64,000 nucleotides of DNA, from positions 3,348,001 to 3,412,000 of the forward strand of contig NZ_CP151087.1 of the NCBI RefSeq assembly GCF_038396785.1. Direction: 5' to 3'. Numbering within the stretch: the first letter of the stretch is position 1; each line of letters opens with the position of its first letter. Positions 26,878 to 35,269 of the stretch are shown in pieces. Both the position numbers and the translations under genes were made by a program. The notes under the pieces are model-generated. The model was given only the letters and a program-made list of their open reading frames with translations. It was not told the origin of the DNA and did no database searches. This DNA comes from Sphingobacterium thalpophilum (GTDB lineage: Bacteria; Bacteroidota; Bacteroidia; Sphingobacteriales; Sphingobacteriaceae).

Positions 26878-27405
26878 TTAATATCTATTAATGTACTGAT
26901 CGTCATTCAAATAAAGTTTAATCTTTTGCTCGTCTGAAACTTTATTAAAATAAAGACATACCTTTTTACCCAAATGTTTCCCAATCTTGTCCGCTAACAG
27001 CAATAAGTATGCCTCATTTATATCATCCCCTAAAATAAGGACCTCGATTGTTCCGGTGTCCAAGCCCTTAGCATAATCGCCCAATAGACTAACCTCCTGA
27101 ATATGACCTGCTTGGTCAAGCACTTGCTCCACCAGCTGGTCGATACCCAAAAACGTATGGATCAAATTTTGGATAGGCCTAAATAACGAATGCTTCGTAT
27201 TGGCACTATATACGATCTTATTCTTTTCAGTTTTACGTTCGAGGTAACCAGCTTCTGAAAGTTGATTCAGTTCCTTACGAATGGCATTGGTAGATTCCTG
27301 AAACTCCTCTGCCAAGCCTCGCAGATGTGCCCTGTTTGTTGCTGATACAAAAAATTTGATCAGCAATTTCAGCCGTGTCTTTGAAGTAATCAGAGTTTCT
27401 AGCAT
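26878..27405 (-). CDS. Winged-helix regulator with a degenerate nucleotidyltransferase-like domain
   Basis: The 175-residue protein has an ArsR-like winged helix-turn-helix at 5-70 (LLIKFFVSATNRAHLRGLAE, then NAIRKELNQLSEAGYLERK). The C-terminal alpha/beta domain (100-175) contains LLGDYAKGLDTGTIEVLILG. The spacing resembles the GSxAxG...SDIDLxV core of minimal nucleotidyltransferases, but Ser is replaced by Asp and the metal-binding DxD by TIE. The domain is therefore probably non-catalytic and perhaps a ligand sensor. Similar wHTH proteins precede polysaccharide genes in Sphingobacteriaceae. It leads the rfb/glycosyltransferase operon and has a strong promoter with a perfect palindrome over the -33 box, suggesting autoregulation. 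Confidence 0.78.
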   Translation of the reverse strand: MLETLITSKTRLKLLIKFFVSATNRAHLRGLAEEFQESTNAIRKELNQLSEAGYLERKTEKNKIVYSANTKHSLFRPIQNLIHTFLGIDQLVEQVLDQAGHIQEVSLLGDYAKGLDTGTIEVLILGDDINEAYLLLLADKIGKHLGKKVCLYFNKVSDEQKIKLYLNDDQYINRY

Positions 27406-27424
27406 TGGATAGCTTATTGAGCAA

Positions 27425-27456
27425 CAAAAGTACTCATACGGATTTAAATTATCAAA
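27425..27456 (-). promoter_or_regulatory. Promoter of the rfb/polysaccharide operon (TTTG-N20-TACTTTTG)
   Basis: On the minus strand TTTG (27453-27456), a 20-bp spacer and TACTTTTG (27425-27432) match the Bacteroidota -33/-7 consensus exactly. The start codon at 27405 would lie about 15 nt after transcription start, giving a very short leader. Confidence 0.75.
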
Positions 27457-27463
27457 TCCGTAT
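27436..27463. promoter_or_regulatory. Perfect palindromic operator over the -33 box
   Basis: ATACGGATTT (27436-27445) and AAATCCGTAT (27454-27463) are exact reverse complements with an 8-bp spacer. The site fills the spacer of the promoter and covers its -33 box, an ideal position for repression. The winged-helix protein encoded 30 bp downstream is the obvious candidate ligand. Confidence 0.65.
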
Positions 27464-27598
27464 AGTGAATTAGTTTTAACTTTATATTATTTTATCTTAA
27501 AAAATCGACGATCAATACTGTTGGAAAAATGTTGTTTTATATCTTCAGTAAGATGAAAGTGTAGACGTAAGGCTTAGGAATACAATGCACCTTTGGTA

Positions 27599-28597
27599 TT
27601 AATCGATCAATTTTGACTGATGTCGCTCTAATGTATTGTAAATCTTTTTAACGTCCTGTGATTTTTCCTTTTGCAAAACCAAAACAGCATCTTTGGTATA
27701 GACTAGGATTGCATTTTTCAGACCTACAAATGCTGTATAGGTATCGGTACCTATGACCATGTTACCATTTTCATCGACAGGGTGCCCGGTTGATTTGAGA
27801 TAATAATACATGGACTCGAAAGAGCCGAGATCAGACCAATCAAAAGCAGTAGCAACAACACGAATTTTTTTTGAACGTTCCATAACGGCATAGTCTACTG
27901 ATATAGATGGAACCTCTTTGGACAGATCAACATCGAGTTCCCCATCGCGGCGATGCTGCCAGGCAGCAAGTGCTGTCGCGTAAACTTTGGGCTCAAAGGT
28001 CTGCAGTTCAGAAAGAAAAGTATCTGCGCGAAAACAAAACATCCCAGAGTTCCACAGGAAATTGCCACGTTCGATAAAATCTTCGGCAGTATCCTGATTG
28101 GGCTTTTCGCGAAAGGAAAGAACATGATCATCTTTATATTCGATGTAGCCATAGCCTGTCTCGGGACGGGTGGGCTTGATACCGAAGGTCACGATATAGC
28201 CTTTATTTGCTTTTTCGATTCCTTCACTGATTGCATCCTGATATGCCTCATCACCAACTATAACATGATCCGAAGGTGTTACGATCAAAATATCGTCGGG
28301 CTGAGCAGCAAAGGCAGCAAAAGCAATAGCAGCAGCCGTATTGCGGGGCGTAGCTTCGATAATATCGAGATAAGGGATACCTTGGGTTTCCATCACCTCT
28401 CTGCTCAGCAAGTGATTGTCACGATTGCCAACCACAATAACCTGGCTGCAAAGGGACTGATTGCGCTTAACGGTCATTTCGAATAACGAACCTTCTTTAA
28501 ACATTGAAAGATATTGCTTAGGGTAGCTTTTTCGCGAAAGGGGCCACAAACGGCTCCCTACGCCGCCCGTCAGGACGACATGTATAACCTTATTCAT
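27599..28597 (-). CDS. manC: Mannose-1-phosphate guanylyltransferase
   Basis: From the ATG at 28597 the product has 332 residues, begins VIHVVLTGGVGSRLWPLSRK, and contains the family motifs SYPKQYLSMF, TPSDHVI near 110 and FREKPNQDTAEDFI near 160. It makes GDP-mannose from mannose-1-phosphate and GTP. It is the single-domain form, without the phosphomannose isomerase fusion of ManC/AlgA. The longer frame to 28648 overlaps the preceding gene and adds no family sequence. It lies 1 bp after the TagD-like gene. No GDP-fucose genes (gmd, fcl) are nearby, so mannose itself may be used. Confidence 0.93.
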   Translation of the reverse strand: MNKVIHVVLTGGVGSRLWPLSRKSYPKQYLSMFKEGSLFEMTVKRNQSLCSQVIVVGNRDNHLLSREVMETQGIPYLDIIEATPRNTAAAIAFAAFAAQPDDILIVTPSDHVIVGDEAYQDAISEGIEKANKGYIVTFGIKPTRPETGYGYIEYKDDHVLSFREKPNQDTAEDFIERGNFLWNSGMFCFRADTFLSELQTFEPKVYATALAAWQHRRDGELDVDLSKEVPSISVDYAVMERSKKIRVVATAFDWSDLGSFESMYYYLKSTGHPVDENGNMVIGTDTYTAFVGLKNAILVYTKDAVLVLQKEKSQDVKKIYNTLERHQSKLID

Positions 28598-28598
28598 C

Positions 28599-29021
28599 TT
28601 ATTTCTTTGTGGTTTCTTTTTCATAGACGACTCTGCGCAGCTGGGCACTTGAAAATCGGTGTGTACGCTTATTGTAATAGATATCTATGCCTTCCTCAAC
28701 GCAGTATTTCTTGCCTGTAAAATCAGCATCGCGATATTCTTCGCCGATAATACGAAGATTGATAGGTAAGGCTTTGATCATATCGATCAAATCTTGCTCT
28801 GTCTCATAAGGAATAATCTCGTCAACATATCGGCAGCCTTCCAGTTGAATATAGCGTTCTACGATAGTCTGTGTGGGCTTTGCTTTTTCGGGAGAAACTT
28901 CTGAAGGATCGGTATTCAATCCGACAATTAAATAATCGCAGTGATGCTTGGCTTCTTCAAGCATCATAATATGGCCGGCATGCAGCAAATCAAATACGCC
29001 AAATGTAATGCCTATTTTCAT
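28599..29021 (-). CDS. TagD-like cytidylyltransferase, copy 1
   Basis: The 140-residue single-domain nucleotidyltransferase has GITFGVFDLLHAGHIMMLEE (the HxGH motif at 14-17), RYIQLEGCRYVDEIIPYET, and the C-terminal signature HRFSSAQLRR (RxSSxxLR). The family includes glycerol-3-phosphate cytidylyltransferase (TagD), which makes CDP-glycerol, and heptose/FAD-type adenylyltransferases, so the substrate is not certain. A close paralogue lies immediately upstream in the operon (29103-29543), and manC is 1 bp downstream. No TagF-type glycerophosphotransferase was seen in the window. Confidence 0.82.
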   Translation of the reverse strand: MKIGITFGVFDLLHAGHIMMLEEAKHHCDYLIVGLNTDPSEVSPEKAKPTQTIVERYIQLEGCRYVDEIIPYETEQDLIDMIKALPINLRIIGEEYRDADFTGKKYCVEEGIDIYYNKRTHRFSSAQLRRVVYEKETTKK

Positions 29022-29102
29022 TTGAAAGAATTTTTCAGTTTAATAATCAGCAGTCTTCTGTAAGAAAATACCGCTATGTCTATTTGTAATTGTCAATTAG
29101 AA

Positions 29103-29543
29103 TTATTGCTCCGACTTTTCGGCAACAATTCGGCGTAAACCTGAACTTGAGAACCGATGGTCGCGGCTATTAAAATAGAGATCTATGCCTTGTTCTTCAC
29201 AGTACTGACGTCCCGTAAATTCGCGCTCGCGATATTCATCGCCTACAATGCGCACATCAATCTTAAAAGACCGCAATACATCTTCTAAATCCTGCTCCGT
29301 CGCATAGGGAACAATCTGATCGACATACTTACACCCTTTAAGCTGTATATACCGCTCAACAACAGTCTGTACAGGTTTGTTTTTCTCAGGACGATCCAGG
29401 GTCGGATCGGTCTGCAGGCCGCAAATCAGATAATCGCACTGCCGCTTGGCATCCTCGAGCATCTTGATATGACCGGCGTGCAACAGGTCAAAAGCACTAA
29501 ATGTAATGCCGACCCGCGCATCTTTTAATGGTATTTTTATCAT
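29103..29543 (-). CDS. TagD-like cytidylyltransferase, copy 2
   Basis: From the ATG at 29543 the product has 146 residues and aligns with copy 1 over nearly its whole length (VGITFSAFDLLHAGHIKMLE, RYIQLKGCKYVDQIVPYATE, HRFSSSGLRR). All catalytic motifs are intact. It differs mainly in surface positions and at both ends. The longer frame to 29633 is rejected because it overlaps the exonuclease gene and adds unrelated residues. Two intact tandem paralogues suggest either gene dosage or divergence to different substrates. Confidence 0.82.
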   Translation of the reverse strand: MIKIPLKDARVGITFSAFDLLHAGHIKMLEDAKRQCDYLICGLQTDPTLDRPEKNKPVQTVVERYIQLKGCKYVDQIVPYATEQDLEDVLRSFKIDVRIVGDEYREREFTGRQYCEEQGIDLYFNSRDHRFSSSGLRRIVAEKSEQ

Positions 29544-29616
29544 ATGATGATTAATAAAGTGTATTAGTTGCAAACAAAGTGTATGCCTAAAACAACTGGC
29601 ACCTAAATATACTGAC

Positions 29617-30135
29617 TTATTTTTTATGTTCAAGCTTATGCATCAAAAAAAGCTCCGCACAAGCCCGGGCATCGGAAAGTGCTTCATGATGATTTAAGTC
29701 GATCCCCATTACTTCACAGCACGCATTGAGACGTGCAGGCTTAAAACCTTTACTTTGATAAATTTTAAATGTACACTCCCACTGATTGGACAGGCCAAGG
29801 CTTTCATAGGGCAAACTATAATGCAGCATCGTCTTGCGCAGTACATTGCGATCAAACAGTTCATTATGGGCCACCATCATGCGATTGGCGATAAGGGGCT
29901 TAATTTTAAAATAAAGTTCTTCAAAAGTCGGCGAGTCGAATGTATCACGTGGTTTGATGCCGTGTACGCGCGTAGTCTGCCACATATATTGATTTCCGGG
30001 CGGTCGAATCAGGGAATGAAACTCATCCACAATAAGACCATGCTCAACAACAACGAGCCCAATGGCACATGCCGAGTTCTGATTGGCTGTCGCTGTTTCA
30101 AAATCTATAGCTGTAAAACTTAACCCCTCTACCAT
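29617..30135 (-). CDS. DnaQ-like DEDDh 3'-5' exonuclease
   Basis: The 172-residue exonuclease domain protein has all acidic motifs in order: FTAIDFETA (Asp11, Glu13; Exo I), AHNELFDRNVL near 101 (Exo II), and HHEALSDARACAEL near 146 (Exo III with His and Asp). It is the stand-alone type related to the epsilon subunit of DNA polymerase III, expected to remove 3' nucleotides from DNA or RNA in the cytoplasm. Its position between ugd and the TagD-like genes seems unrelated to sugar metabolism. It may simply have been captured in the operon. Confidence 0.87.
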   Translation of the reverse strand: MVEGLSFTAIDFETATANQNSACAIGLVVVEHGLIVDEFHSLIRPPGNQYMWQTTRVHGIKPRDTFDSPTFEELYFKIKPLIANRMMVAHNELFDRNVLRKTMLHYSLPYESLGLSNQWECTFKIYQSKGFKPARLNACCEVMGIDLNHHEALSDARACAELFLMHKLEHKK

Positions 30136-30215
30136 TTATTATTAACTAAAACTTTGATATAATACATTTGTTTCACTCTTGCGCGGGTTTATACAAGCTG
30201 ACGAAAGGTTATTTC

Positions 30216-31598
30216 TTATTCGCCAATGCCATAATAAATAAATCCTAACGATTCCAGCTGCTTTCTATCCAATAGCTTACGTCCATCAAAAATAAAAGAT
30301 GGCTTATTCATACTGGATTTGATCTTCTCCCAATCATAATCTTTAAATTCATCCCACTCGGTCAATATCGCTATAGCATGAGCTCCTTTTATAGCCTCAT
30401 AGGGGTCTGTTGCCACCGTTACCCATGCGCGGTTATCAGCTGGATTCCGTGTCCCCAATGCATCTAGATCCTTATAGATCTGTGATGCCGGAACTTTGGG
30501 ATCATAGACTGTAATCGCCGCCTCCTCGCTGAGCAACTGATCGCCCACATAGATGGCAGCAGATTCCCTGGTGTCATTTGTTTCCTTTTTAAATGCCCAG
30601 CCGAGAAAGGCGATCTTTTTACCATTCACGGTATTGTACATCCACTGAACTATTTTATCCGCAAATCGGGACTTCTGATGGTCATTTAAGATGATGACTT
30701 GTTCCCAATAATCAGCCACAGCATGCAAGTTGTAACTTCGTGCTATATACACTAAATTTAAAATATCTTTCTGAAAACAAGATCCACCAAACCCTACGGA
30801 GGCTTTTAGGAATTTGTTCCCTATACGGCTATCCCGCCCGACTGCGGCCGCCACCTCATGCACACTGGCTCCCGTGACTTCACATAACTCAGATATTGCA
30901 TTTATAGAGGAAACCCGCTGCGCCAGAAATGCATTAGCCACCAGCTTGGAAAGCTCTGAGGACCACAAATTTGTCGTGATAATACGCTCGCGAGGAACCC
31001 AAGATTCATATAGGCTTACAAGTGCAGCTATAGCAGATTCATGGTCACCTCCAATGAGAACACGGTCAGGCTCATTTAGATCGGCTATTGCTGTTCCTTC
31101 GGCCAAAAATTCGGGATTGGAAAGAATTTGAAAATTAACTCCGTTTCCGTTATTGTCTAATATACTTTTAAGCGCTGACGCCGTCCGCACCGGTAAGGTG
31201 GACTTTTCCACAATAATTTTATCATTTTTGGATACCGCCGCAATTTGTCTCGCGCAAAGTTCGATGTATTTTAAATCTGCCGCCTGCCCTTTTCCTTTTC
31301 CATAGGATTTGGTAGGTGTATTGACAGAGATAAATATCATATCGGCTTCATCAATCGCACGATCGACTTCTGTCGAAAAAAACAAATTCCTTCCCCGGCA
31401 TTCACCCACCACATCTGCCAAACCTGGCTCGTAGATAGGCAACTGACTGAGATCCGAGGCATTCCACGCTTTTATACGCTCGGCATTCATATCCACAACA
31501 GTCACCGTTATGGATGGATTTTTATTTGCTATCACAGACATGGTAGGGCCTCCTACATATCCCGCTCCAATGCAAGCTACTTTTGTTATTTTTCTCAT
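30216..31598 (-). CDS. ugd: UDP-glucose 6-dehydrogenase (animal-like type)
   Basis: The 460-residue enzyme has the NAD-binding start [28 protein letters not shown] (161-170), the catalytic thiol in [10 protein letters not shown] (Cys274), and a C-terminal UDP-binding domain with [12 protein letters not shown]. The GGPT motif and length are close to the eukaryotic-type UGDH form rather than the shorter proteobacterial Ugd. It oxidises UDP-glucose twice to UDP-glucuronate, supplying an acidic sugar for the polysaccharide. A textbook promoter lies 60-90 bp upstream. Confidence 0.95.
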   Translation of the reverse strand: MRKITKVACIGAGYVGGPTMSVIANKNPSITVTVVDMNAERIKAWNASDLSQLPIYEPGLADVVGECRGRNLFFSTEVDRAIDEADMIFISVNTPTKSYGKGKGQAADLKYIELCARQIAAVSKNDKIIVEKSTLPVRTASALKSILDNNGNGVNFQILSNPEFLAEGTAIADLNEPDRVLIGGDHESAIAALVSLYESWVPRERIITTNLWSSELSKLVANAFLAQRVSSINAISELCEVTGASVHEVAAAVGRDSRIGNKFLKASVGFGGSCFQKDILNLVYIARSYNLHAVADYWEQVIILNDHQKSRFADKIVQWMYNTVNGKKIAFLGWAFKKETNDTRESAAIYVGDQLLSEEAAITVYDPKVPASQIYKDLDALGTRNPADNRAWVTVATDPYEAIKGAHAIAILTEWDEFKDYDWEKIKSSMNKPSFIFDGRKLLDRKQLESLGFIYYGIGE

Positions 31599-31658
31599 TT
31601 AAATGAAATATTTTAATGCCATAAAGACTTAACGATTTCAATGATATAGTTGAATCTA

Positions 31659-31690
31659 CAAACTTACTTAACATGTTCCTTTCCCACAAA
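31659..31690 (-). promoter_or_regulatory. ugd: Promoter of ugd (TTTG-N20-TAAGTTTG)
   Basis: On the minus strand TTTG (31687-31690), a 20-bp spacer and TAAGTTTG (31659-31666) match the Bacteroidota consensus exactly. The predicted leader to the ATG at 31598 is about 55 nt. Confidence 0.75.
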
Positions 31691-31824
31691 CAAAACCTTC
31701 TTGATTTCGCAGTCAACAGTAGCGATGATAACAAAAGGAGGTTGCTGCTGACCAATAAGATTCGGACCTGCTTCGGACTTGCTTCGCCCGTGGCCAGACA
31801 ATGGCCCAATTGGTAACGAACCTT

Positions 31825-31865
31825 GTACAGTCTTTGAACAGGAATTTTCTGTTCAAAGACTGTAC
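31825..31865. repeat. Perfect 17-bp inverted repeat with 7-nt loop
   Basis: GTACAGTCTTTGAACAG (31825-31841) and its exact reverse complement (31849-31865) flank GAATTTT. There is no T tract next to it, so it is not a typical terminator. It is embedded in a block of further short repeats and looks like a palindromic mobile unit (REP/MITE-like) or a structured RNA. Confidence 0.75.
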
Positions 31866-31983
31866 GGGATCTGTACAAGATCTGTTCGAGCCCGAAGGTG
31901 GTACGAACACAACGCGAATAAAACCATAATAAGATCCCCGAAAAGTCTCGCCGACAAATAAGGAATTACTTGCAGCTGCGTAA

Positions 31984-33483
31984 TTAGCGTTTCTTGATCA
32001 TGCCTCGGTCCGGACGGATATTGACCTCGCTTTTGTTAAGCGTACGATAGCCCTTTCGGCTGACGGCACTGATAGAAGCTTTGGTTGTAATGCCCGGTGC
32101 TGCCTCATTCAAGGCTGTCGCCAACATCGTCTCTTTCTTATCGCCTACGTCGACAAATACATAATCGGTTATATTGCTTTTATCGGGTACAAAACCATCC
32201 CAATAGTCCGAAAAATCCGCCGAATTTTTCAACAGAAAGGATACTGGCCAAAAAGATACCTTCTTTTGGACAACCTGCTCAAAGAAACCTACAGGTTTAC
32301 CGTATGTACGTGTACCAGAGGCGATAAGCTGTACCTGCAGATAGGGTTTGAGCACATTGATCAGCATTTCAGCCGCAGATGCTGTACGGTCACTCACCAA
32401 GAAATAAACTTTACTCAAGCTTAGATTGCTCTTGCCCTCAAACTTGGTATCCTGAAACATCTTATTGATACTCGGTGTCGCTTTGATATAATCATTCACC
32501 TCGTATTTAAGCATCAGCTTTCCTTTCGTAATTGCTCCTCCGATCTTATCAGCAACATAGGCGGAAGCATCTACATATCCCCCTCCATTGTAGCGTAAAT
32601 CAACAATTAAACTTTTAATCTGCTGAGTCTGGAATTTTTCAAAAGCGGCATCGATCTTTTGTTGATTGATATTATTATTTTCGATTTCTTCAAAAGACGA
32701 TAAGGCAAGATAACCTACGTTGTTTCCATTATAGGTATAGACGGAATCTTTATAAATGGGATCAATGGTATAACCATTCGCATAAGTAAGATCTTTGATT
32801 GTTGTTGTCCCGTCCTGATGTTTCACCTGCAACTTAAGTGTACCAGCGTCCAGGGCAGCATTCAGTTTGTTCATCATCTTGTCCCGCGCACTTGCATCAT
32901 TGATGGTACAACCGCTAGCCGTACAGGTGACAGCGATCGAGTAATCGGAATCACCGTTGACAGCCGTAATAAAATCAGACCGTTTGAAACCTGCCTTTTG
33001 GGCTGGGGATCCCCCCTCGACAAAATAGATAATGGGCTGTGCCGTTTTTTCGTCTTCTGTTCCGAGCTGCACATAGATCCCATAACCTTCGTTGGTATCC
33101 ATCTTGAGCCTGCCAGAAGCAGTAGCTCCGGTGTTATAGCCGTCGAGCCCCTCCATATAGGAAAATCGGTCAAAGACCCCGTTTGGATAAGCCGCATGTG
33201 CCGGTGTCATTTTCTTCAGCGCATCGAGCACCAAATCTGCCGAACCATATTTATCCGTAAATTGGGAAGGATCTTTCGTATAATCAGGGATGGATTTGTC
33301 CCAAAGTGAATATAATTTATAATACTTGTAGATATCATCCTTAATCAGCTGCGCTTCGGTCCGCTCGACGGGTTCTGGCTCGGGTTCAGGTTTAGGGGTA
33401 TCCTTTTTGCAAGAAAAGACAAAAAGTCCAGTCCATGCTAGGACAGCCAAACGTCCTGTTTGTTTTAAAGGCGCTAAGTTCAT
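31984..33483 (-). CDS. S41-family (CtpA-like) peptidase lipoprotein
   Basis: The 499-residue protein has a lipoprotein signal ending FVFSC (Cys25) followed by a KPEPEPEPEP linker. A PDZ-like region is near 150-200 (GGSPAQKAGFKRSDFITAVN). The S41 catalytic domain has SLIVDLRYNGGGYVDAS near 290 and the Ser nucleophile in SDRTASAAEMLIN, followed by RTYGKPVG carrying the Lys base. It would cleave unstructured C-termini of envelope proteins on the periplasmic side or cell surface. Monocistronic, with its own promoter. Confidence 0.9.
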   Translation of the reverse strand: MNLAPLKQTGRLAVLAWTGLFVFSCKKDTPKPEPEPEPVERTEAQLIKDDIYKYYKLYSLWDKSIPDYTKDPSQFTDKYGSADLVLDALKKMTPAHAAYPNGVFDRFSYMEGLDGYNTGATASGRLKMDTNEGYGIYVQLGTEDEKTAQPIIYFVEGGSPAQKAGFKRSDFITAVNGDSDYSIAVTCTASGCTINDASARDKMMNKLNAALDAGTLKLQVKHQDGTTTIKDLTYANGYTIDPIYKDSVYTYNGNNVGYLALSSFEEIENNNINQQKIDAAFEKFQTQQIKSLIVDLRYNGGGYVDASAYVADKIGGAITKGKLMLKYEVNDYIKATPSINKMFQDTKFEGKSNLSLSKVYFLVSDRTASAAEMLINVLKPYLQVQLIASGTRTYGKPVGFFEQVVQKKVSFWPVSFLLKNSADFSDYWDGFVPDKSNITDYVFVDVGDKKETMLATALNEAAPGITTKASISAVSRKGYRTLNKSEVNIRPDRGMIKKR

Positions 33484-33502
33484 AGTTGAAACAATTGTAA
33501 AA

Positions 33503-33532
33503 CAAACATAAATAATTTAAGTTGATCCGCAA
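33503..33532 (-). promoter_or_regulatory. Promoter of the S41 lipoprotein gene (TTG-N19-TATGTTTG)
   Basis: On the minus strand TTG (33530-33532), a 19-bp spacer and TATGTTTG (33503-33510) match the consensus. The leader to the ATG at 33483 would be about 13 nt. The box abuts the T tract of the rarA terminator. Confidence 0.65.
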
Positions 33533-33570
33533 TAAAAAAAACACGCTGACCATGGGGACTGCCAGCGTGT
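33533..33570 (-). terminator. Terminator of rarA
   Basis: ACACGCTG (33541-33548) and CAGCGTGT (33563-33570) form a hairpin. Read on the minus strand it is followed by a T run (33533-33540). It lies about 105 bp after the rarA stop. Confidence 0.8.
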
Positions 33571-33676
33571 CTACTACCTAAATGAAAAACGTTATGATAA
33601 CAAGCAAAGGTACGAGATAGTTTTAAAAAAAATTAAAAAATACCTGCTAAGGCTATTTTTTTTCAAACATATCGAT

Positions 33677-34957
33677 TTAATATTTATATTTCTCCTTCCA
33701 TTTGTCCCGGAGACTTTGCCTCAATTTTTCTTCCTGCGAATTCTGCCCGGGATCATACAATTTGACGCCACTGATTTCCTTGGGAAGAAATTCCTGCACA
33801 ACAAAGTTCCCGGGATAGGCATGTGCATACTTGTATTCGGCGCCATAATTTAAGTCTTTCATCAATTTGGTCGGCGCATTACGGATATGCAGCGGTACAG
33901 ACAGATCTCCAGTTTGTTTCACCAAGGCCTGCGCTTTATTGATTGCTTCATAGGAAGCGTTGCTTTTAACTGAAGTCGCCAAATAGATAACCGTTTGCGA
34001 AAGAATGATACGTGATTCGGGCCACCCGATAACATTGACAGCCTGAAAGCAATTGTTCGCCAACAACAAGGCATTCGGATTGGCATTGCCAATATCTTCA
34101 GAAGCTAAAATCAACAACCTTCGTGCAATAAAGGATGGATCCTCCCCCCCTTCGATCATCCGTGCAAGCCAATAGACTGCGGCATTTGGATCAGACCCAC
34201 GGATGGATTTGATAAAAGCGGATATAATATCGTAATGTTGCTCCCCCGCCTTGTCATAAATAGCCATGTTCTGCTGCACCTGTTTCAGGACAAAAGCATT
34301 GGTAATCGGCTCTTTGTGCAATACTGCCGCATTGACAACCAGTTCCAGCACATTCAACAATTTACGTGCATCGCCGCCAGACAGCCTTAATAAGGCCTCA
34401 TATTCTTCGACAACAATAGTCTGTTGCTGTAGATATTCATCTTCATGTAATGCTTTTTGAATCAATCCAATAAGATCTTCTTCAGAAAGATGTTCCAATA
34501 CATATACCTGACAACGCGAGAGCAATGCGGAGATGACTTCGAACGAAGGGTTTTCTGTCGTAGCACCAATAAGTGTCACCAGACCACGCTCAACAGCCCC
34601 CAAAAGGGAATCTTGCTGGGACTTGGAAAAACGGTGAATCTCATCTATAAATAAAATGGGTTGATCTTGGTTGAAGTTCATCAGCCGTTCGGCTTTTTCG
34701 ATTACTTCACGAATATCTTTCACCCCTGCTTGAATCGCACTTAATGAAAAGAACGGCCGGTCGAGCGCTCTCGCGATCAGCAAGGCCAAGCTTGTTTTCC
34801 CAACCCCGGGAGGTCCCCACAGAATCATGGAGGGAATATTTTTTTGCTGGATCGCATGGTAGAGTACTGCATCTGGGCCTACAATATGTTGTTGTCCTAC
34901 ATAATCGCTCAATTGCCGCGGTCTAAGTCGCTCTGCTAATGGAATTCGTGTTGCCAT
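33677..34957 (-). CDS. rarA: Replication-associated recombination protein A (MgsA/RarA) ATPase
   Basis: The 426-residue AAA+ ATPase has [20 protein letters not shown] at the start, Walker [10 protein letters not shown] (48-56), Walker B with sensor [16 protein letters not shown] near 100, and the C-terminal MgsA tetramerisation domain ([20 protein letters not shown] near 252). RarA acts at stalled replication forks with SSB. The family match is full length. A TAACTTTG box ends only 4 bp before the ATG, so the mRNA may be leaderless or nearly so. Confidence 0.96.
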   Translation of the reverse strand: MATRIPLAERLRPRQLSDYVGQQHIVGPDAVLYHAIQQKNIPSMILWGPPGVGKTSLALLIARALDRPFFSLSAIQAGVKDIREVIEKAERLMNFNQDQPILFIDEIHRFSKSQQDSLLGAVERGLVTLIGATTENPSFEVISALLSRCQVYVLEHLSEEDLIGLIQKALHEDEYLQQQTIVVEEYEALLRLSGGDARKLLNVLELVVNAAVLHKEPITNAFVLKQVQQNMAIYDKAGEQHYDIISAFIKSIRGSDPNAAVYWLARMIEGGEDPSFIARRLLILASEDIGNANPNALLLANNCFQAVNVIGWPESRIILSQTVIYLATSVKSNASYEAINKAQALVKQTGDLSVPLHIRNAPTKLMKDLNYGAEYKYAHAYPGNFVVQEFLPKEISGVKLYDPGQNSQEEKLRQSLRDKWKEKYKY

Positions 34958-34961
34958 AACA

Positions 34962-34969
34962 CAAAGTTA
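34962..34969 (-). promoter_or_regulatory. rarA: -7 box TAACTTTG directly before rarA
   Basis: An exact TAnnTTTG match on the minus strand, 4 bp from the ATG at 34957. A clear -33 TTG is lacking. If used, transcription would start at or next to the start codon. Confidence 0.45.
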
Positions 34970-35210
34970 AACATTAAACGGCACAGCGACTAAATATTTT
35001 AGCTTTAATCATCAAAACTCTTCCATTAAATTTTCTCAAAGCGATAAGCTTCAAGCTTTCAATAGCACATTTCAGCGCCCAGCATTCGCCTGTCGATATT
35101 ACTTTAACATTTTTTCACACAATTTTTCGTCATATTTGCGCTATGATATATGTAAATTGCTTGTGGCAGCGCATAACCGACCGTACAGGTTTATCGAATC
35201 AAGGAGTAGA

Positions 35211-35240
35211 TTGCTCAAATATGTCCTTTAGCTAAATTTA
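35211..35240 (+). promoter_or_regulatory. Promoter of the TPR-protein gene (TTG-N19-TAAATTTA)
   Basis: TTG (35211-35213), a 19-bp spacer and TAAATTTA (35233-35240), one base off TAnnTTTG. An inverted repeat (ACGTTA/TAACGT, 35246-35261) lies at the predicted start of transcription, 8 bp before the ATG. Confidence 0.5.
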
Positions 35241-35269
35241 TGTAGACGTTAATAATAACGTAATATTTT

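Larger units (their letters stand above)
31599..31983. other. Gap between ugd and an S41 protease, with promoter and large palindrome
   Basis: It contains the ugd promoter (31659-31690), a GC-richer block with direct TTCGGAC repeats (about 31761-31780), and a perfect 17-bp hairpin (31825-31865). A partly competing CTTGTACAG/CTGTACAAG pair (31822-31830 and 31871-31879) overlaps it. Short open frames across this block are by-products of the palindrome. No conventional gene is present. Confidence 0.6.
34958..35269. other. Divergent intergenic region between rarA and a TPR-protein gene
   Basis: This 312-bp stretch holds the rarA -7 box at the left, a plus-strand promoter (35211-35240) and an ACGTTA-ATAA-TAACGT inverted repeat (35246-35261) at the right. 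The middle shows no gene or RNA. Confidence 0.55.

Noticed and set aside
9071..31598. Capsule export genes (Wza/Wzc) or UpxY-type antiterminators within the polysaccharide locus
   Set aside because: Every sizeable frame in the interval was assigned and none shows a polysaccharide-export, Wzz/Wzc or NusG-like sequence. They may lie outside the window.
31522..31910. Two overlapping minus-strand ORFs across the palindrome upstream of ugd
   Set aside because: Both run through the 17-bp inverted repeat and the ugd promoter, and one overlaps the start of ugd. Their sequence is explained by the repeats.
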